This document shows, in pieces, positions 25,496 to 36,591 of a stretch of DNA of 64,000 nt. Position 1 is the first letter of the stretch. The number at the start of each line of letters is the position of its first letter. The position numbers and the translations under genes were made by a program. The stretch is from G963677325 sp963810555 (GTDB lineage: Bacteria; Bacteroidota; Bacteroidia; Bacteroidales; Prolixibacteraceae), in NCBI GenBank assembly GCA_963810555.1, contig CAWENX010000007.1, forward strand, positions 124,001 to 188,000, in the 5' to 3' direction. The notes beneath the pieces are model-generated. The model saw only the letters and a program-made list of their open reading frames with translations. It was not told where the DNA came from and searched no databases.

Positions 25496-28400
25496 ATGAA
25501 AAACTTCTTTGTAACGCATAAACATCCTGTTACTGTCATACTTTTCATTCTGCTGGCGGGAGGCATTTTCACCTATACTAAAATGCAATCCTCTCTTTTT
25601 CCCGAGGTGACATTTCCTAAAATCAAGGTTATTGCAGAAAACGGATTGCAGCCTGTTTCAAAGATGATGATAACCGTTACCAAGCCCTTGGAGATTGCTA
25701 TTAAACGGGTGCCAAATCTGGTAACGGTGAGGAGTATTACCAGCAGGGGAAGCTGTGAAATATCGGCTTTTATGAAGTGGGGTACCGATATCGATCTGAG
25801 CAAGCAACAGATTGAATCCTATATCCATCAGATCTCCAATGATCTCCCTCCGGGAACGTCCATCACTGTTGAAAAAATGAATCCTTCGATTCTGCCTGTC
25901 AGCGGGTATGTGATTAAAGGAAAAAATATCAGTGATATTGAGCTTAACCTGATTGCCAATTACACTGTAAAACCTTACCTCTCACAGGTGGAAGGGGTTT
26001 CAGAAATACGCGTTATCGGTGGCAAAACGAAAGAATTCCACATCAACCTGAATCCTCAAAGGATGAGCGCACTGAACGTGACTCCGGCAATGATTTCCAA
26101 TGCCTTGAAAGAGACCAACTTTATTACCAGCAACGGTTACCTGACCGATTACAGCAGGCTGTATCTGACTGTAACCGATGCTACTGTAAAGACATTGCAG
26201 GATTTGCAAAATCTCGTGATCAGCAATGATGGAAAAAGAATCTTAAAGCTGAAGGATATTGCAAATGTCAAAGTAGCCGCACGAACAGAATACATCAGGG
26301 TGAATGCCAACGGCGAAAGCGCTGTCCTGATTGCCGTGATCAAACAGCCCAATACCAATCTGATTACCTTTTCTGAGGAGGTTTCAAAACGAATAAAGGA
26401 ACTGAATAAAAGTATTTTGCCAAAGGGGGTTACGTTAAGCCCGTATTACGTACAGGCAGATTTTGTCAATGACACTATCCGAAGTGTAAGGGACGCCATA
26501 TTAATAGGTCTTTTATTAGCTGTTATTATATCCGTAATTTTTCTTCATTCCATCAAATCGAGCACGGTCATCCTGATTACCATCCCGCTTACGCTTTCGC
26601 TCACCCTTATCTCTCTTCAGATTGCAGGGTATAATTTCAACATCATGACGCTTGGCGCCATTGCGGCGGCGATCGGTCTTATCATTGACGACGCAATAGT
26701 CGTTGTGGAACAGATTCACCGGACCCATGAGGAACATCCTGAAACACCCACGCGGGAACTAATCTCAAAATCGATTTCCTTCCTGCTTCCCGCGATGATA
26801 GGTTCCTCAATCAGCACTATTGTTATATTTCTGCCATTTGCATTGCTGAGCGGTGTAGCAGGGGCCTATTTCAATATCCTTAGCAACACCATGATAATCA
26901 CTTTAGTTTGTTCCTATCTTGTCACATGGATCGGATTACCGGTGATTTACTTACTTTTTTCAAGGAAAACCAGAAAAATTACAGAAGCGCCAGTAGAAGA
27001 GGACCGACTCAAAAAAGGCAAGTGGATATCTTTTTTCATTTTACGCCCCTGGGTGAGCATTGCCTTAATCATTTTACTCATTACTATTATTGCTACGATA
27101 CCAGGAAAACTTGAAACAGGTTTTCTTCCGGAGATGGATGAAGGAAGCATTGTGCTGGATTATCGGTCCCCTCCCGGCACATCTCTTCAGGAGACCGACC
27201 GGATGCTCCGTGAGGTGGAAAAACTTTTTCCATCCGTCCCGGAGATTGAAAGCTATTCACGGAGGACAGGTACGCAGATGGGATTTTTCATCACCGAACC
27301 CAATACGGGTGATTACCTGATTCAATTGAAAAAAGAACGTAAACGCAGCACTGAAGAAGTAATTGACGATATTAGAAAAAAAATAGAAGCTACACAACCG
27401 GCCCTTCAGGTCGATTTCGGACAGGTTATCGGCGACATGCTGGGCGACCTGATGAGCTCAGTTCAGCCTATTGAAGTACTTATATTCGGAGATAACCAGG
27501 AAGTTTTGCATGGCCTTGCCCGGAAGGTCGCTGAGATAACAGAAAAAACCCAAGGAACCGCTGATGTTTTTAACGGAATTACTATCGCCGGGCCGTCGGT
27601 CAATATAGATCCTGATTACCATCGGTTACTGCTATTCGGGATCACTCCTGCCGATTTTCAGAGCCAGTTGCAGACCCAGCTTGAAGGAACCGAAGCCGGA
27701 AGTATTTATGAAAAAGAACAGCAGACAACTATCCGTATGATCTATCCTAATGCCGTTAATACCTCCATGGAAAGAATCAGAAATTCATCGATCTTTCTGC
27801 CTAACGGTAAACTTCACCCTCTTTCGGATTTGTCAAAGATCACCATCAGCCAGGGAAGCGCTGAAATTGACCGTGAAAACCTGCAATCGATGGTACGTGT
27901 GACGGGAAGGTTAAATCAACGCGACCTGGGAAGCGTAATGAATGACCTGCAGAAAAAGATCAGGGCCAATGTCATGTTGCCGAAGGGTTATCATATTGAG
28001 TACGGTGGAGCTTTCAAAGAACAACAGCAGTCGTTCAAGGAACTGATGCTGATATTACTGTCGGCTTCTCTGTTGGTCTTTTCAGTTATGCTCTTTCTGT
28101 TCAAAGATATTAAGGTTGCTCTTCTGATCCTCTTCATTGCTGTATTGGGAACCTCAGGGTGCCTGCTTGCTCTGTGGATTACAGGAACACCCCTGAATGT
28201 GGGAAGCTATACGGGAATTATCATGATTATAGGGATCATCGGGGAAAATGCTATTTTTACTTTTCAGCAGTACCAGGAAAACTTAAAAACGGGTACTCCT
28301 GATGAATCAATCGTTTATGCTATATCCACACGTTTAAGGCCCAAATTAATGACTGCCTTGGGAGCCATTACTGCCCTGACTCCCCTGGCGCTCGGCATCG

Positions 28401-28540
28401 GGACCGGCGCACAGCTTCACCAGCCCCTTGCGATTGCCGTAATCGGCGGTTTTATCATAGCACTGCCATTATTGCTTATCGTTTATCCCTCGATGCTGAG
28501 AATACTTTTCAGAAACTACAGACATGAAATAAATACCTGA
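25496..28540 (+). CDS. RND-family efflux permease (AcrB/HAE-type)
   Basis: Inner-membrane proton antiporter of the tripartite pump; 1014 residues, full length, uninterrupted. It has TM1 near 10-30, two large periplasmic loops, and the second bundle from about residue 850 on. TM4 carries GLIIDDAIVVVEQIHR with the proton-relay Asp pair. The GSSISTIVIFLPFALLSG stretch and the terminal GALTPLALGIGTG-like region are standard. The substrate could be drugs, bile-like compounds or metals; the CusA methionine triad is not evident, so a hydrophobic-compound pump is more likely. Last gene of the operon. Confidence 0.93.
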   Translation: MKNFFVTHKHPVTVILFILLAGGIFTYTKMQSSLFPEVTFPKIKVIAENGLQPVSKMMITVTKPLEIAIKRVPNLVTVRSITSRGSCEISAFMKWGTDIDLSKQQIESYIHQISNDLPPGTSITVEKMNPSILPVSGYVIKGKNISDIELNLIANYTVKPYLSQVEGVSEIRVIGGKTKEFHINLNPQRMSALNVTPAMISNALKETNFITSNGYLTDYSRLYLTVTDATVKTLQDLQNLVISNDGKRILKLKDIANVKVAARTEYIRVNANGESAVLIAVIKQPNTNLITFSEEVSKRIKELNKSILPKGVTLSPYYVQADFVNDTIRSVRDAILIGLLLAVIISVIFLHSIKSSTVILITIPLTLSLTLISLQIAGYNFNIMTLGAIAAAIGLIIDDAIVVVEQIHRTHEEHPETPTRELISKSISFLLPAMIGSSISTIVIFLPFALLSGVAGAYFNILSNTMIITLVCSYLVTWIGLPVIYLLFSRKTRKITEAPVEEDRLKKGKWISFFILRPWVSIALIILLITIIATIPGKLETGFLPEMDEGSIVLDYRSPPGTSLQETDRMLREVEKLFPSVPEIESYSRRTGTQMGFFITEPNTGDYLIQLKKERKRSTEEVIDDIRKKIEATQPALQVDFGQVIGDMLGDLMSSVQPIEVLIFGDNQEVLHGLARKVAEITEKTQGTADVFNGITIAGPSVNIDPDYHRLLLFGITPADFQSQLQTQLEGTEAGSIYEKEQQTTIRMIYPNAVNTSMERIRNSSIFLPNGKLHPLSDLSKITISQGSAEIDRENLQSMVRVTGRLNQRDLGSVMNDLQKKIRANVMLPKGYHIEYGGAFKEQQQSFKELMLILLSASLLVFSVMLFLFKDIKVALLILFIAVLGTSGCLLALWITGTPLNVGSYTGIIMIIGIIGENAIFTFQQYQENLKTGTPDESIVYAISTRLRPKLMTALGAITALTPLALGIGTGAQLHQPLAIAVIGGFIIALPLLLIVYPSMLRILFRNYRHEINT

Positions 28541-28674
28541 TTTCTGATCTTATAAAAACAAGCTTTTTATCATAAATTATTTTATTCAGTTTTGTTTACT
28601 ATTTGATTTTGTGTGATTACAAATGATAACTGTATCTTAACTTCCAATGGACATATCCGATTGCCTATTTTCCT

Positions 28675-28682
28675 TATATTTG
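28675..28682 (+). promoter_or_regulatory. -7 box of purL
   Basis: TATATTTG matches the Bacteroidota -7 consensus 44 bases upstream of the purL ATG. No convincing -33 TTTG at the right distance. Confidence 0.5.
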
Positions 28683-28726
28683 CACAATAACAAAATCCTT
28701 AAATATTTTAATTGTAAATCATTAAA

Positions 28727-31700
28727 ATGATCCTGTTCTTTAAAGGAAAGTCAAGCCTGATTGCACTTAATGCTGATAAGGAATTGACCACGGATGATAT
28801 TAATAAACTCAAATGGCTTTTTAATGAAGCTGAACTTTTCCAAGATGAATCGGTAACAGGAATTTTTATTGGTCCCAGGAAGGAAATGATAACACCCTGG
28901 AGCACCAATGCTGTGGAGATCACTCAGAATATGGGGATTACCGGAATTGGCAGAATAGAAGAATTTGTATCAGACAATTCTGTTAAACCCGAATATGATC
29001 CCATGCTCCAGGCTGTTTATCACAACCTTGATCAAAACATTTTTACGATTCAGCATCAGCCTGAACCAGTGATTTTCATTGATGATATTGCGGCCTATAA
29101 CAACGAGGAGGGTTTGGCACTCAGTAATGAAGAGGTAAACTATTTGAATGAGGTATCCCGTAAAATGGGACGGAAATTGACAGATAGTGAAGTTTTTGGA
29201 TTTTCCCAGGTAAATTCAGAACATTGCAGGCATAAAATATTTAGCGGAACCTTTATAATCGATGGAAAAGAGAAGCCTTCAACACTCTTTCAACTGATTA
29301 AAAAGACAACCCAGACCAATCCGAACAGAGTCGTCTCGGCATACAAAGACAATTGTTCTTTTAGTGAAGGGCCTGTCACAGAACAGTTTGCTCCGTCTAC
29401 TCAAGATAAACCCGATTATTTTGAAGTCAAAGATATTAACACGGTACTCTCGTTGAAGGCCGAAACCCACAATTTCCCCACAACAGTTGAACCATTCAAT
29501 GGGGCTTCAACCGGAACTGGCGGAGAGATCAGAGACAGAATGGCAGGTGGCAAAGGAAGTTTCCCAATCGCCGGCACTGCCGTTTATATGACTTCCTATT
29601 CAAGAAATGATAAATCGGATCGTCCCTGGGAAAAAGCTATTCCTCAGCGGCCATGGTTATATCAGACTCCTGAGGAAATTCTTATCAAGGCTTCAAACGG
29701 AGCCTCTGATTTTGGCAACAAATTTGGACAACCTCTTATTAACGGATCTGTCCTGACATTTGAACACATTGAAAATCAGAAAAAGTACGGCTATGATAAG
29801 GTGATTATGCTTGCAGGCGGAATTGGTTTCGCACGCAAAGAAGACAGTCATAAAGACAAGCCTGAAACTGGCGATAAAGTAATCCTTCTCGGAGGTGACA
29901 ATTATCGGATTGGCATGGGAGGTGGAGCTGTATCTTCAGTCGATACAGGAGAATATGAAAGTCACATCGAATTAAATGCCGTCCAGCGTGCAAATCCTGA
30001 AATGCAGAAAAGAGTTTACAATACAATCAGGGCATTAGCCGAATCCGGAAATAATCCTATTATTTCCATTCATGACCATGGTGCGGGAGGACATTTGAAT
30101 TGTCTTTCAGAACTGGTTGAAGAAACAGGCGGAAAAATATACCTTGATCAGCTGCCAATCGGCGATCCTACCCTTTCAGCTAAAGAAATAGTCGGCAATG
30201 AATCGCAGGAAAGAATGGGCTTAGTAACTGATGCCGATAATACTGATTTGATTTCACGGATCGCAGAAAGAGAAAGATCCCCATTTTATGTAATCGGTGA
30301 AGTAACAGGAGATCATAAATTTACTTTCCTGGACAGGAAAAGCGGAGTTAAACCTATTGATTGGGAGTTGAGTTACATGTTTGGTAAACCCCCTAAAACA
30401 ATATTGGAAGACGAAACAAAGTCCAATGGATTTTCAGAGGTAGTTTACGATAAAAATATGGTTTACAGTTATCTCGAACAGGTTTTACAACTCGAATCTG
30501 TCGGTTGCAAGGACTGGCTTACAAATAAAGTTGATCGCTCAGTAACAGGTAAAATTGCCAAACAGCAATGTGCCGGTGAACTGCAACTACCTCTAAACAA
30601 CATGGGCGTTGCCACTTTGGACTATCAGGGCATTAAAGGCATAGCCACTTCTTTGGGAAATGCTCCTGTAGCCGGATTAGTCAATGCCGCCAATGGTTCA
30701 ATCCTGTCGATTGCAGAAGCTTTAACAAATATTATTTGGGTGCCTCTTTCCTATCGGCTTAAGGGATTATCCCTCTCGGCCAATTGGATGTGGCCTGCAA
30801 AAAATAAGGGTGAAAATTTTCGTTTGTACTCAGCGGTTGAAGCTGCTTCAGATTTTGCCTGTGCATTGGGAATAAACATTCCGACTGGTAAAGATTCCCT
30901 TTCTATGACCCAAAAATACAGGGATGAGGTGGTTTATGCCCCAGGTACTGTAATTATCACGGCTTCAGGGGAAGTATCAAACGTAAGAAAAGTGATTGAA
31001 CCTGTAATTATTAATGATAATTCTAAATCACTCTACTATATCGATTTTTCCCGATCACCAAAATCCCTGGGTGGTAGTTCTTTAGGACAGGTACTAAATA
31101 AAATAGGACAGGATACTCCAACTGTAAATGATCCTTCTTATTTTGCCCTCGCTTTCGATACCATTCAAGAGGCTATTGAAAACGAATTGATCCTTAGCGG
31201 TCATGATATCTCTTCAGGAGGGATCATTACTACCTTGCTCGAAATGTGTTTCTCCAATATCAGCGGTGGGTTAAGTGTTGATCTGTCTCTTATTGGAGAA
31301 AAAGACAGTGTAAAATTGCTGTTTTCCGAGAATCCAGGTGTTGTTATACAGGCTTTTAATTCAAATGAATTTGAAGCTTTATTGACAAAAAGCAGAGTAC
31401 GGTATCTGAAGATTGGAAATAGTATTGATGAGCGTTCAGTCATTGTTAAAAACGGAGATGATGATTTCCGTTTTGATATTAATGTCCTTCGCGAAAAGTG
31501 GTTCAAACCCTCTTATCTTATGGATCGCAGGCAAAGCAATGAGAAATTGGCACTTGAACGTTTCAACAATTATAAAAATAATAAGCTCTGGTTCAATTTC
31601 GGCAGGTTTGCCGGAAAATTTGAAGATCTTGGAATCAACCCCATTAGGCGCAAGCCAACAGGAATAAAAGCTGCAATTATTCGTGAAAAAGGTGTTAACG

Positions 31701-32436
31701 GTGACCGCGAAATGGCATGGAGCATGTACCTTGCAGGAATGGATGTCAAGGATGTTCATATGACAGATCTAATCAGCGGCAGGGAAACACTTGAAGAGTT
31801 AAACATGATTGTTTTCGTGGGTGGCTTTTCAAATTCCGATGTACTTGGTTCTGCAAAAGGTTGGGCAGGAGCTTTTAAATACAATGAAAAAGCCCGTAAA
31901 GCTCTTGAAAATTTTTATAAACGTCCTGATACTTTAAGTCTTGGAGTATGTAATGGCTGCCAGTTGATGGTAGAGTTGGATCTAATTTATCCGAACTCAT
32001 AATCAGAAGGCAAAAATGGCACATAACGATTCACACAAATTTGAATCCTCTTTTTTAAATGTGGATATTTTTGAAAATAATTCCGTAATGCTGAAATTGC
32101 CTTGCAGGAAAACGTTTGGGAATATGGGTGGCTCATGGAGAAGGAAAGTTGTATATTCCTTATAATGAATCTGTATATAAGATTCCGGTAAAATACTCAT
32201 ATGATAAATATCCGGGAACTCCGAACGGTTCACATTTCAATACAGCTGCAATTTGTTCAGATGATGGCCGTCATCTTGCCATAATGCCTCACCTTGAAAG
32301 AGGTATTTATCCCTGGCAATGGGGCTATTATCCCCCGGAAAGAAAAGATGACCAGGTTTCGCCATGGATTGAAGCCTTTGTAAATGCAAAGAAATGGATT
32401 GAAAAACAGTGCTCAGTCACGCACATGCAGGAGTAA
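28727..32436 (+). CDS. purL: Phosphoribosylformylglycinamidine synthase, frameshifted near the C-terminus
   Basis: Large single-chain FGAM synthase (purine pathway step 4), joined length about 1236 residues, normal for the family. Visible motifs include SEVFGFSQVNSEHCRHKIF, LKAETHNFPTTVEPFNGASTGTGGEIRD, and the glutaminase part with CNGCQLM (catalytic Cys), SHKFESSFLNV, VAHGEGK and the His/Glu segment. Two frame changes are needed, near 31998 (after VELDLIYPN) and near 32100 (before AGKRLGIWVAHGEGK). Both reading frames on either side carry intact family motifs, so this is one gene, broken either by sequence error or by very recent mutation. Confidence 0.95.
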
Positions 32437-32830
32437 AAAGTAATCAATTCAGTGTTCACTTTCACTATATACTTTTTACTTTTTAATTAATATAATATGC
32501 AAATCTCTGTCCGTGGGTTTCCTTCGCTTTAACTCCGTATTAACTTCGTTCTGTACAGCCTTGGTCTTAATAATCATAATACTAATATCCGAAAGTCAAA
32601 TCCTGCCCTTTCAATGGTAAAAGAGGGCTCCGGTCATTTGCCTTCGGCTTCTTATCTGAACGTTAGTTGATATATTCCTTCTGATCATTCACATTTCCTT
32701 CCTTTTTCCTACCTTTGTAGCCTTTAAAATTAGGGAATTATATTATATAAGTTTTGTGGATGTTAATCTGTTTTTAATTCAGTTATTCTTTAATTTTTTA
32801 ATTCCTTAATTCTTTAATTAATAATGCATT
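32437..32830. other. Gap before valS with short tandem arrays
   Basis: 394 bases with no gene. It holds 7-base units near 32458-32493 (TTCACTT to TTACTTT type), two 11-base units TAACTCCGTAT/TAACTTCGTTC at 32530-32551, a -7-like box TACCTTTG at 32710-32717, and five 8-base units of TAATTCTT type at 32783-32822, ending 8 bases before the valS ATG. Confidence 0.6.
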
Positions 32831-35458
32831 ATGGAAATTCCAAGCAAATATGAACCTATAGCCGTAGAGGACAAATGGTACAAGTACTGGATGGAAAACA
32901 GGTTTTTCCATTCCGAACCCAATGAGCGCGAGCCTTATACCATCGTGATCCCCCCGCCCAACGTGACGGGAGTCCTCCATATGGGACATATGCTCAACAA
33001 CACCATCCAGGATGTACTTATCCGGAGAGCGCGGATGCAAGGAAAGAACGCCTGCTGGGTACCCGGAACAGACCATGCCTCCATCGCCACTGAAGCCAAG
33101 GTGGTGGATAAACTGCTCAAAGAGGGTATCCGCAAGGAAAACATCACCCGTGAAGAGTTCATCGAACATTGCTGGGAATGGACACGCAAACACGGGGGAA
33201 TCATCCTGGAACAGCTTAAAAAGCTTGGTGCCTCGTGCGACTGGGATCGCACATGCTTTACCATGGACGAAATCCGCTCGGATGCCGTGATCAAAGTGTT
33301 TATCGATCTTTTCGAAAAAGGATATATCTACCGGGGTGTAAGAATGGTCAACTGGGATCCCGCAGCCAGAACCGCCGTGTCGGACGAAGAGGTCAATTAC
33401 AAGGAGGAGAAGTCGAAGCTCTACTATGTCAGGTACAGGATGGAAGGAAGTGACGATCAATATATCACTGTAGCCACAACACGCCCGGAGACGATCCTGG
33501 GCGATACGGCAGTCTGCGTCAATCCAAAAGATAAACGGTTCAGTCATCTTGTCGGGAAGAAGGTGTTCGTGCCGTTGATCAACCGGCTTGTTCCCGTCAT
33601 CGCGGACGATTATGTGGATATGGAATTCGGCACAGGGTGTCTGAAGATCACGCCCGCCCATGACGAGAACGATTACGAGATAGGCCTGCGCCACAACCTT
33701 GAAGTGATCGATACCTTTAATGACGACGGCACACTGAGCGAAAAGGCACAGATTCTTGTCGGAGTTGACAGATTTGAAGCACGAAAGCAGATTATCCCCA
33801 TGCTCGAAGCGGCAGGGAACCTGGTAAAGATTGAAGATTATACTAATAAAGTGGGTTACTCTGAACGTACGGACGTTCCCATTGAACCAAAGCTTTCAGC
33901 CCAGTGGTTCCTCAAAATGGGTGAACTGGCCAAACCGGCGCTCGAAGCTGTTGAAAACGGGGATGTCCGGTTTTACCCGTCGAAATTCAAGAATCTTTAC
34001 CGCCACTGGATGGAAAACATCAGGGACTGGTGCATTTCACGCCAGCTGTGGTGGGGACACCGCATCCCGGTCTATTACCTTGAAGACGGCTCGTTCGTTG
34101 TCGCGGAGAATGATGCTTCTGCCTTGGAGATCGCGAGGGAAAAAACAGGCAATGAAAAGTTAACATTAGCTGATCTTCATCAGGATGAAGATGTGCTCGA
34201 CACCTGGGCCTCATCGTGGCTATGGCCCATCTCGGTATTCGACGGCATAAGCCACCCGGATAATAAAGACATCAATTACTACTACCCCACCAATGACCTT
34301 GTAACGGCTCCCGAAATTATCTTTTTCTGGGTGGCACGGATGATCATTGCAGGCTATGAATACCGCGACACCTGGCCCTTTAAAAACGTCTATTTCACTG
34401 GGATTGTTAGAGATAAGCTAAGGCGCAAAATGTCGAAATCACTGGGAAATTCTCCAGAGCCTCTCGAACTGATAACTAAATACGGCGCCGACGGAGTAAG
34501 GGTCGGGATGTTGCTCTGCTCGCCTGCTGGGAACGATATCCTTTTTGATGAATCGCTGTCAGAACAGGGGCGCAACTTCAGCTCGAAGATCTGGAATTCC
34601 CTGCGCCTGATCAAAGGATGGAAGGTAAACGAGGCCATGCCCCAGCCCGAACATTCAAGGCTCGGCATTGAGTGGTTTCGGGCAAAACTCAGCGAAGCGA
34701 TCCTTACCATTGATGACCATTTCTCCAAATACCGCATAAGCGATGCCCTGATGACCGTTTACACAACCATAAGGGATGAATTCTCGGGATGGCTCTTGGA
34801 GATCATCAAACCGCCTTATCAACAGCCGGTGGACGCAAAAACATACAATGAAACGATCAGGCTATTCGATCAGGTGCTCCGCCTGCTTCATCCTTTCATG
34901 CCCTTTATTTCGGAAGAGATATGGCAGTTGCTGAAGGAACGTCAGGACGGAGATTCCATCATGATACAGCCTTGGCCCGGTGCATCAGAATCAGACAGTA
35001 AAATCACCGAGGAATTTGAGGTGCTGAAAGAAGCCGTCACAGGAATACGTGCCATTCGTAAAGAGAAAGATATTCCCGCCAGGGAACAAGTATCGCTCTG
35101 CATCGTTCCGGGTGAAAAGGGCTATGTATCCAGATACGATACTGTCCTTATGAAGATGGGCAATCTCTCGGAACTGAAAATTGTGGAAGGAGAAATATCC
35201 GGCGCCATTTCGTTCAGGGTAAATACATCAGCCTTCTATATCCCACTCGAAAAAGTGAATATCAGCGAAGAGAAGGCAAAAATCGAGGAAGAGCTGAAAT
35301 ATACCATCGGTTTCCTTGAATCAGTGATGAAGAAAATGAGTAATGAACGTTTTCTAAACAGCGCTCCTGCAAAAGTTGTCGAACTGGAGCAGAAGAAGAA
35401 GTCGGATGCAGAGGAAAAGATCCGATTGCTGAAAGAAAGGCTCGAATCGTTCAGCTAA
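32831..35458 (+). CDS. valS: Valyl-tRNA synthetase
   Basis: Class I synthetase charging tRNA-Val, 875 residues, uninterrupted. The HIGH motif appears as PPPNVTGVLHMGHMLN (about 38-53). The editing (CP1) domain holds VATTRPETILGDTAV. KMSKS appears as KMSKSLGNSPEP (about 535). An anticodon-binding domain follows, and the C-terminal coiled coil (about 810-875, EEKAKIEEELKYTIGFLESV) is the usual tRNA-binding arm. Codon use is visibly more GC-rich than in neighbouring purL. It is preceded by an 8-base repeat array directly at the start region. Confidence 0.98.
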   Translation: MEIPSKYEPIAVEDKWYKYWMENRFFHSEPNEREPYTIVIPPPNVTGVLHMGHMLNNTIQDVLIRRARMQGKNACWVPGTDHASIATEAKVVDKLLKEGIRKENITREEFIEHCWEWTRKHGGIILEQLKKLGASCDWDRTCFTMDEIRSDAVIKVFIDLFEKGYIYRGVRMVNWDPAARTAVSDEEVNYKEEKSKLYYVRYRMEGSDDQYITVATTRPETILGDTAVCVNPKDKRFSHLVGKKVFVPLINRLVPVIADDYVDMEFGTGCLKITPAHDENDYEIGLRHNLEVIDTFNDDGTLSEKAQILVGVDRFEARKQIIPMLEAAGNLVKIEDYTNKVGYSERTDVPIEPKLSAQWFLKMGELAKPALEAVENGDVRFYPSKFKNLYRHWMENIRDWCISRQLWWGHRIPVYYLEDGSFVVAENDASALEIAREKTGNEKLTLADLHQDEDVLDTWASSWLWPISVFDGISHPDNKDINYYYPTNDLVTAPEIIFFWVARMIIAGYEYRDTWPFKNVYFTGIVRDKLRRKMSKSLGNSPEPLELITKYGADGVRVGMLLCSPAGNDILFDESLSEQGRNFSSKIWNSLRLIKGWKVNEAMPQPEHSRLGIEWFRAKLSEAILTIDDHFSKYRISDALMTVYTTIRDEFSGWLLEIIKPPYQQPVDAKTYNETIRLFDQVLRLLHPFMPFISEEIWQLLKERQDGDSIMIQPWPGASESDSKITEEFEVLKEAVTGIRAIRKEKDIPAREQVSLCIVPGEKGYVSRYDTVLMKMGNLSELKIVEGEISGAISFRVNTSAFYIPLEKVNISEEKAKIEEELKYTIGFLESVMKKMSNERFLNSAPAKVVELEQKKKSDAEEKIRLLKERLESFS

Positions 35459-35478
35459 CGCCCGCAAGGCTTTCTAAA

Positions 35479-36459
35479 TTAACCGATAAGATCAGCGGCG
35501 ACAGAAAGAGAAGCTATATCCCCAATCTGTTCATCCAGTTCGGCAGGCACAATGCGGCAGACCTTCCGTGCAAGCGGCAAGGCTTCAGCCTCCAGGGACT
35601 TTTCGAGAGAAGGAATCAACAGATGCCCGGCACGAACAAAGATGCTCCCGATGACAATGCATTCAGGATTCAGTATGTCGATCAGTACGGAAAGCCCTTT
35701 TCCCATCTGGATTCCGCAGATTTCGAAAATCTCCCTTGCCAGCGCGTCTCCCCGGTTTGCCGCTTCAGCAACTATCTGTGCAGTAATAGAATGCAGATCA
35801 GAAATGCCTTTGCAGAAAGAGACTTTTTCTCCCATCTGAAATTTCTCCATTGCCTTTAACCGTGCAAGCTGAGCAATACCCCCTCCGCTGCAAAAACCTT
35901 CAAAGGAACCTGTTTTGCCATATCCCACAGGCCCGAAATTTTCAAGGCGAATATGTCCAACTTCACCGGCATTGTCATTGGTACCTGAATAGAGCCTGCC
36001 GTCAAGTATCAGTCCGGCACCCAAGCCTGTCCCGAAGGTAAGAAAGATCATGTTCCGCGTAGCCTTTCCTGCACCAAACTTCCACTCCGCCAAGGCACAG
36101 GCATTAGCATCATTCTGAAGAGCGACAGGGATTGAAAACTGCTTTTTAAAATATTCAACGATAGGTACATCATTCCAGCCCGGCAGATTGGGAGGCGAGA
36201 GAACCACTCCCTTCCTGCTGTCAAGCGGTCCGCCGCAGCTTATGCCTATTGAGGCAATATCAGTAGGAACAAGCTTATATTTCATTAAGATATCACTTAT
36301 CCCTTTTTGCAGTTGAGGCAACATTTGATCAGGTTTCGGAAAGTCTGCCGTAACGTATACCTCTTTATCCAGTACCTTTACCACATCGCCATTGTCAATC
36401 TGCCCGAGAATCGCCGCGCATTTCGTACCGCCGATATCCAATCCGATCAGTTTCTTCAT
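35479..36459 (-). CDS. ROK-family sugar kinase
   Basis: A ROK kinase or glucokinase-like protein of about 326 residues. It has the ATP-binding start LIGLDIGGTKCAAILG, the catalytic Asp in LQNDANACALAEW, FLTFGTGLGAGLILDG, and GEVGHIRL. The usual ROK zinc motif CxCGxxGCxE after GEVGH is absent; here the stretch reads GSFEGFCSGGG with a single Cys, so zinc is probably not bound. Start ATG 36459 (MKKLIG) is preferred; the ATG two codons upstream (36465) is made by a repeat unit. It is convergent with valS (20-base gap). Confidence 0.88.
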   Translation of the reverse strand: MKKLIGLDIGGTKCAAILGQIDNGDVVKVLDKEVYVTADFPKPDQMLPQLQKGISDILMKYKLVPTDIASIGISCGGPLDSRKGVVLSPPNLPGWNDVPIVEYFKKQFSIPVALQNDANACALAEWKFGAGKATRNMIFLTFGTGLGAGLILDGRLYSGTNDNAGEVGHIRLENFGPVGYGKTGSFEGFCSGGGIAQLARLKAMEKFQMGEKVSFCKGISDLHSITAQIVAEAANRGDALAREIFEICGIQMGKGLSVLIDILNPECIVIGSIFVRAGHLLIPSLEKSLEAEALPLARKVCRIVPAELDEQIGDIASLSVAADLIG

Positions 36460-36552
36460 AGTCATTCAATTGTCATTCGATCTCGATGCTTCGGGATTCA
36501 ATAGTCATAGTTTAATTTTCACTGATTACTGTTCACTCATTTCATTTACTTT
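36457..36552 (-). repeat. 11-base array merging with the ROK start codon, plus 7-base array
   Basis: On the coding strand, about five units of 10-11 bases (consensus TTGAATGACTA, one unit GAATCCCGAAGC) run from 36512 down to the ATG at 36459, which is the last three bases of a unit. Upstream 36552-36518 reads in 7-base units of CAGTGAA type. Confidence 0.7.
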
Positions 36553-36591
36553 CTTTAATTTTGAACAGAAGTACAATATAGATGATCTGTT

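Noticed and set aside
24483..28540. CusCBA-type heavy-metal efflux system
   Set aside because: The permease lacks an evident methionine ligand triad and no metal-binding chaperone or sensor lies nearby; general RND efflux is the safer call.
32798..33694. Long open frame antisense to valS
   Set aside because: It lies wholly opposite the valS coding sequence, has no family features, and its composition follows from the GC-rich third positions of valS.
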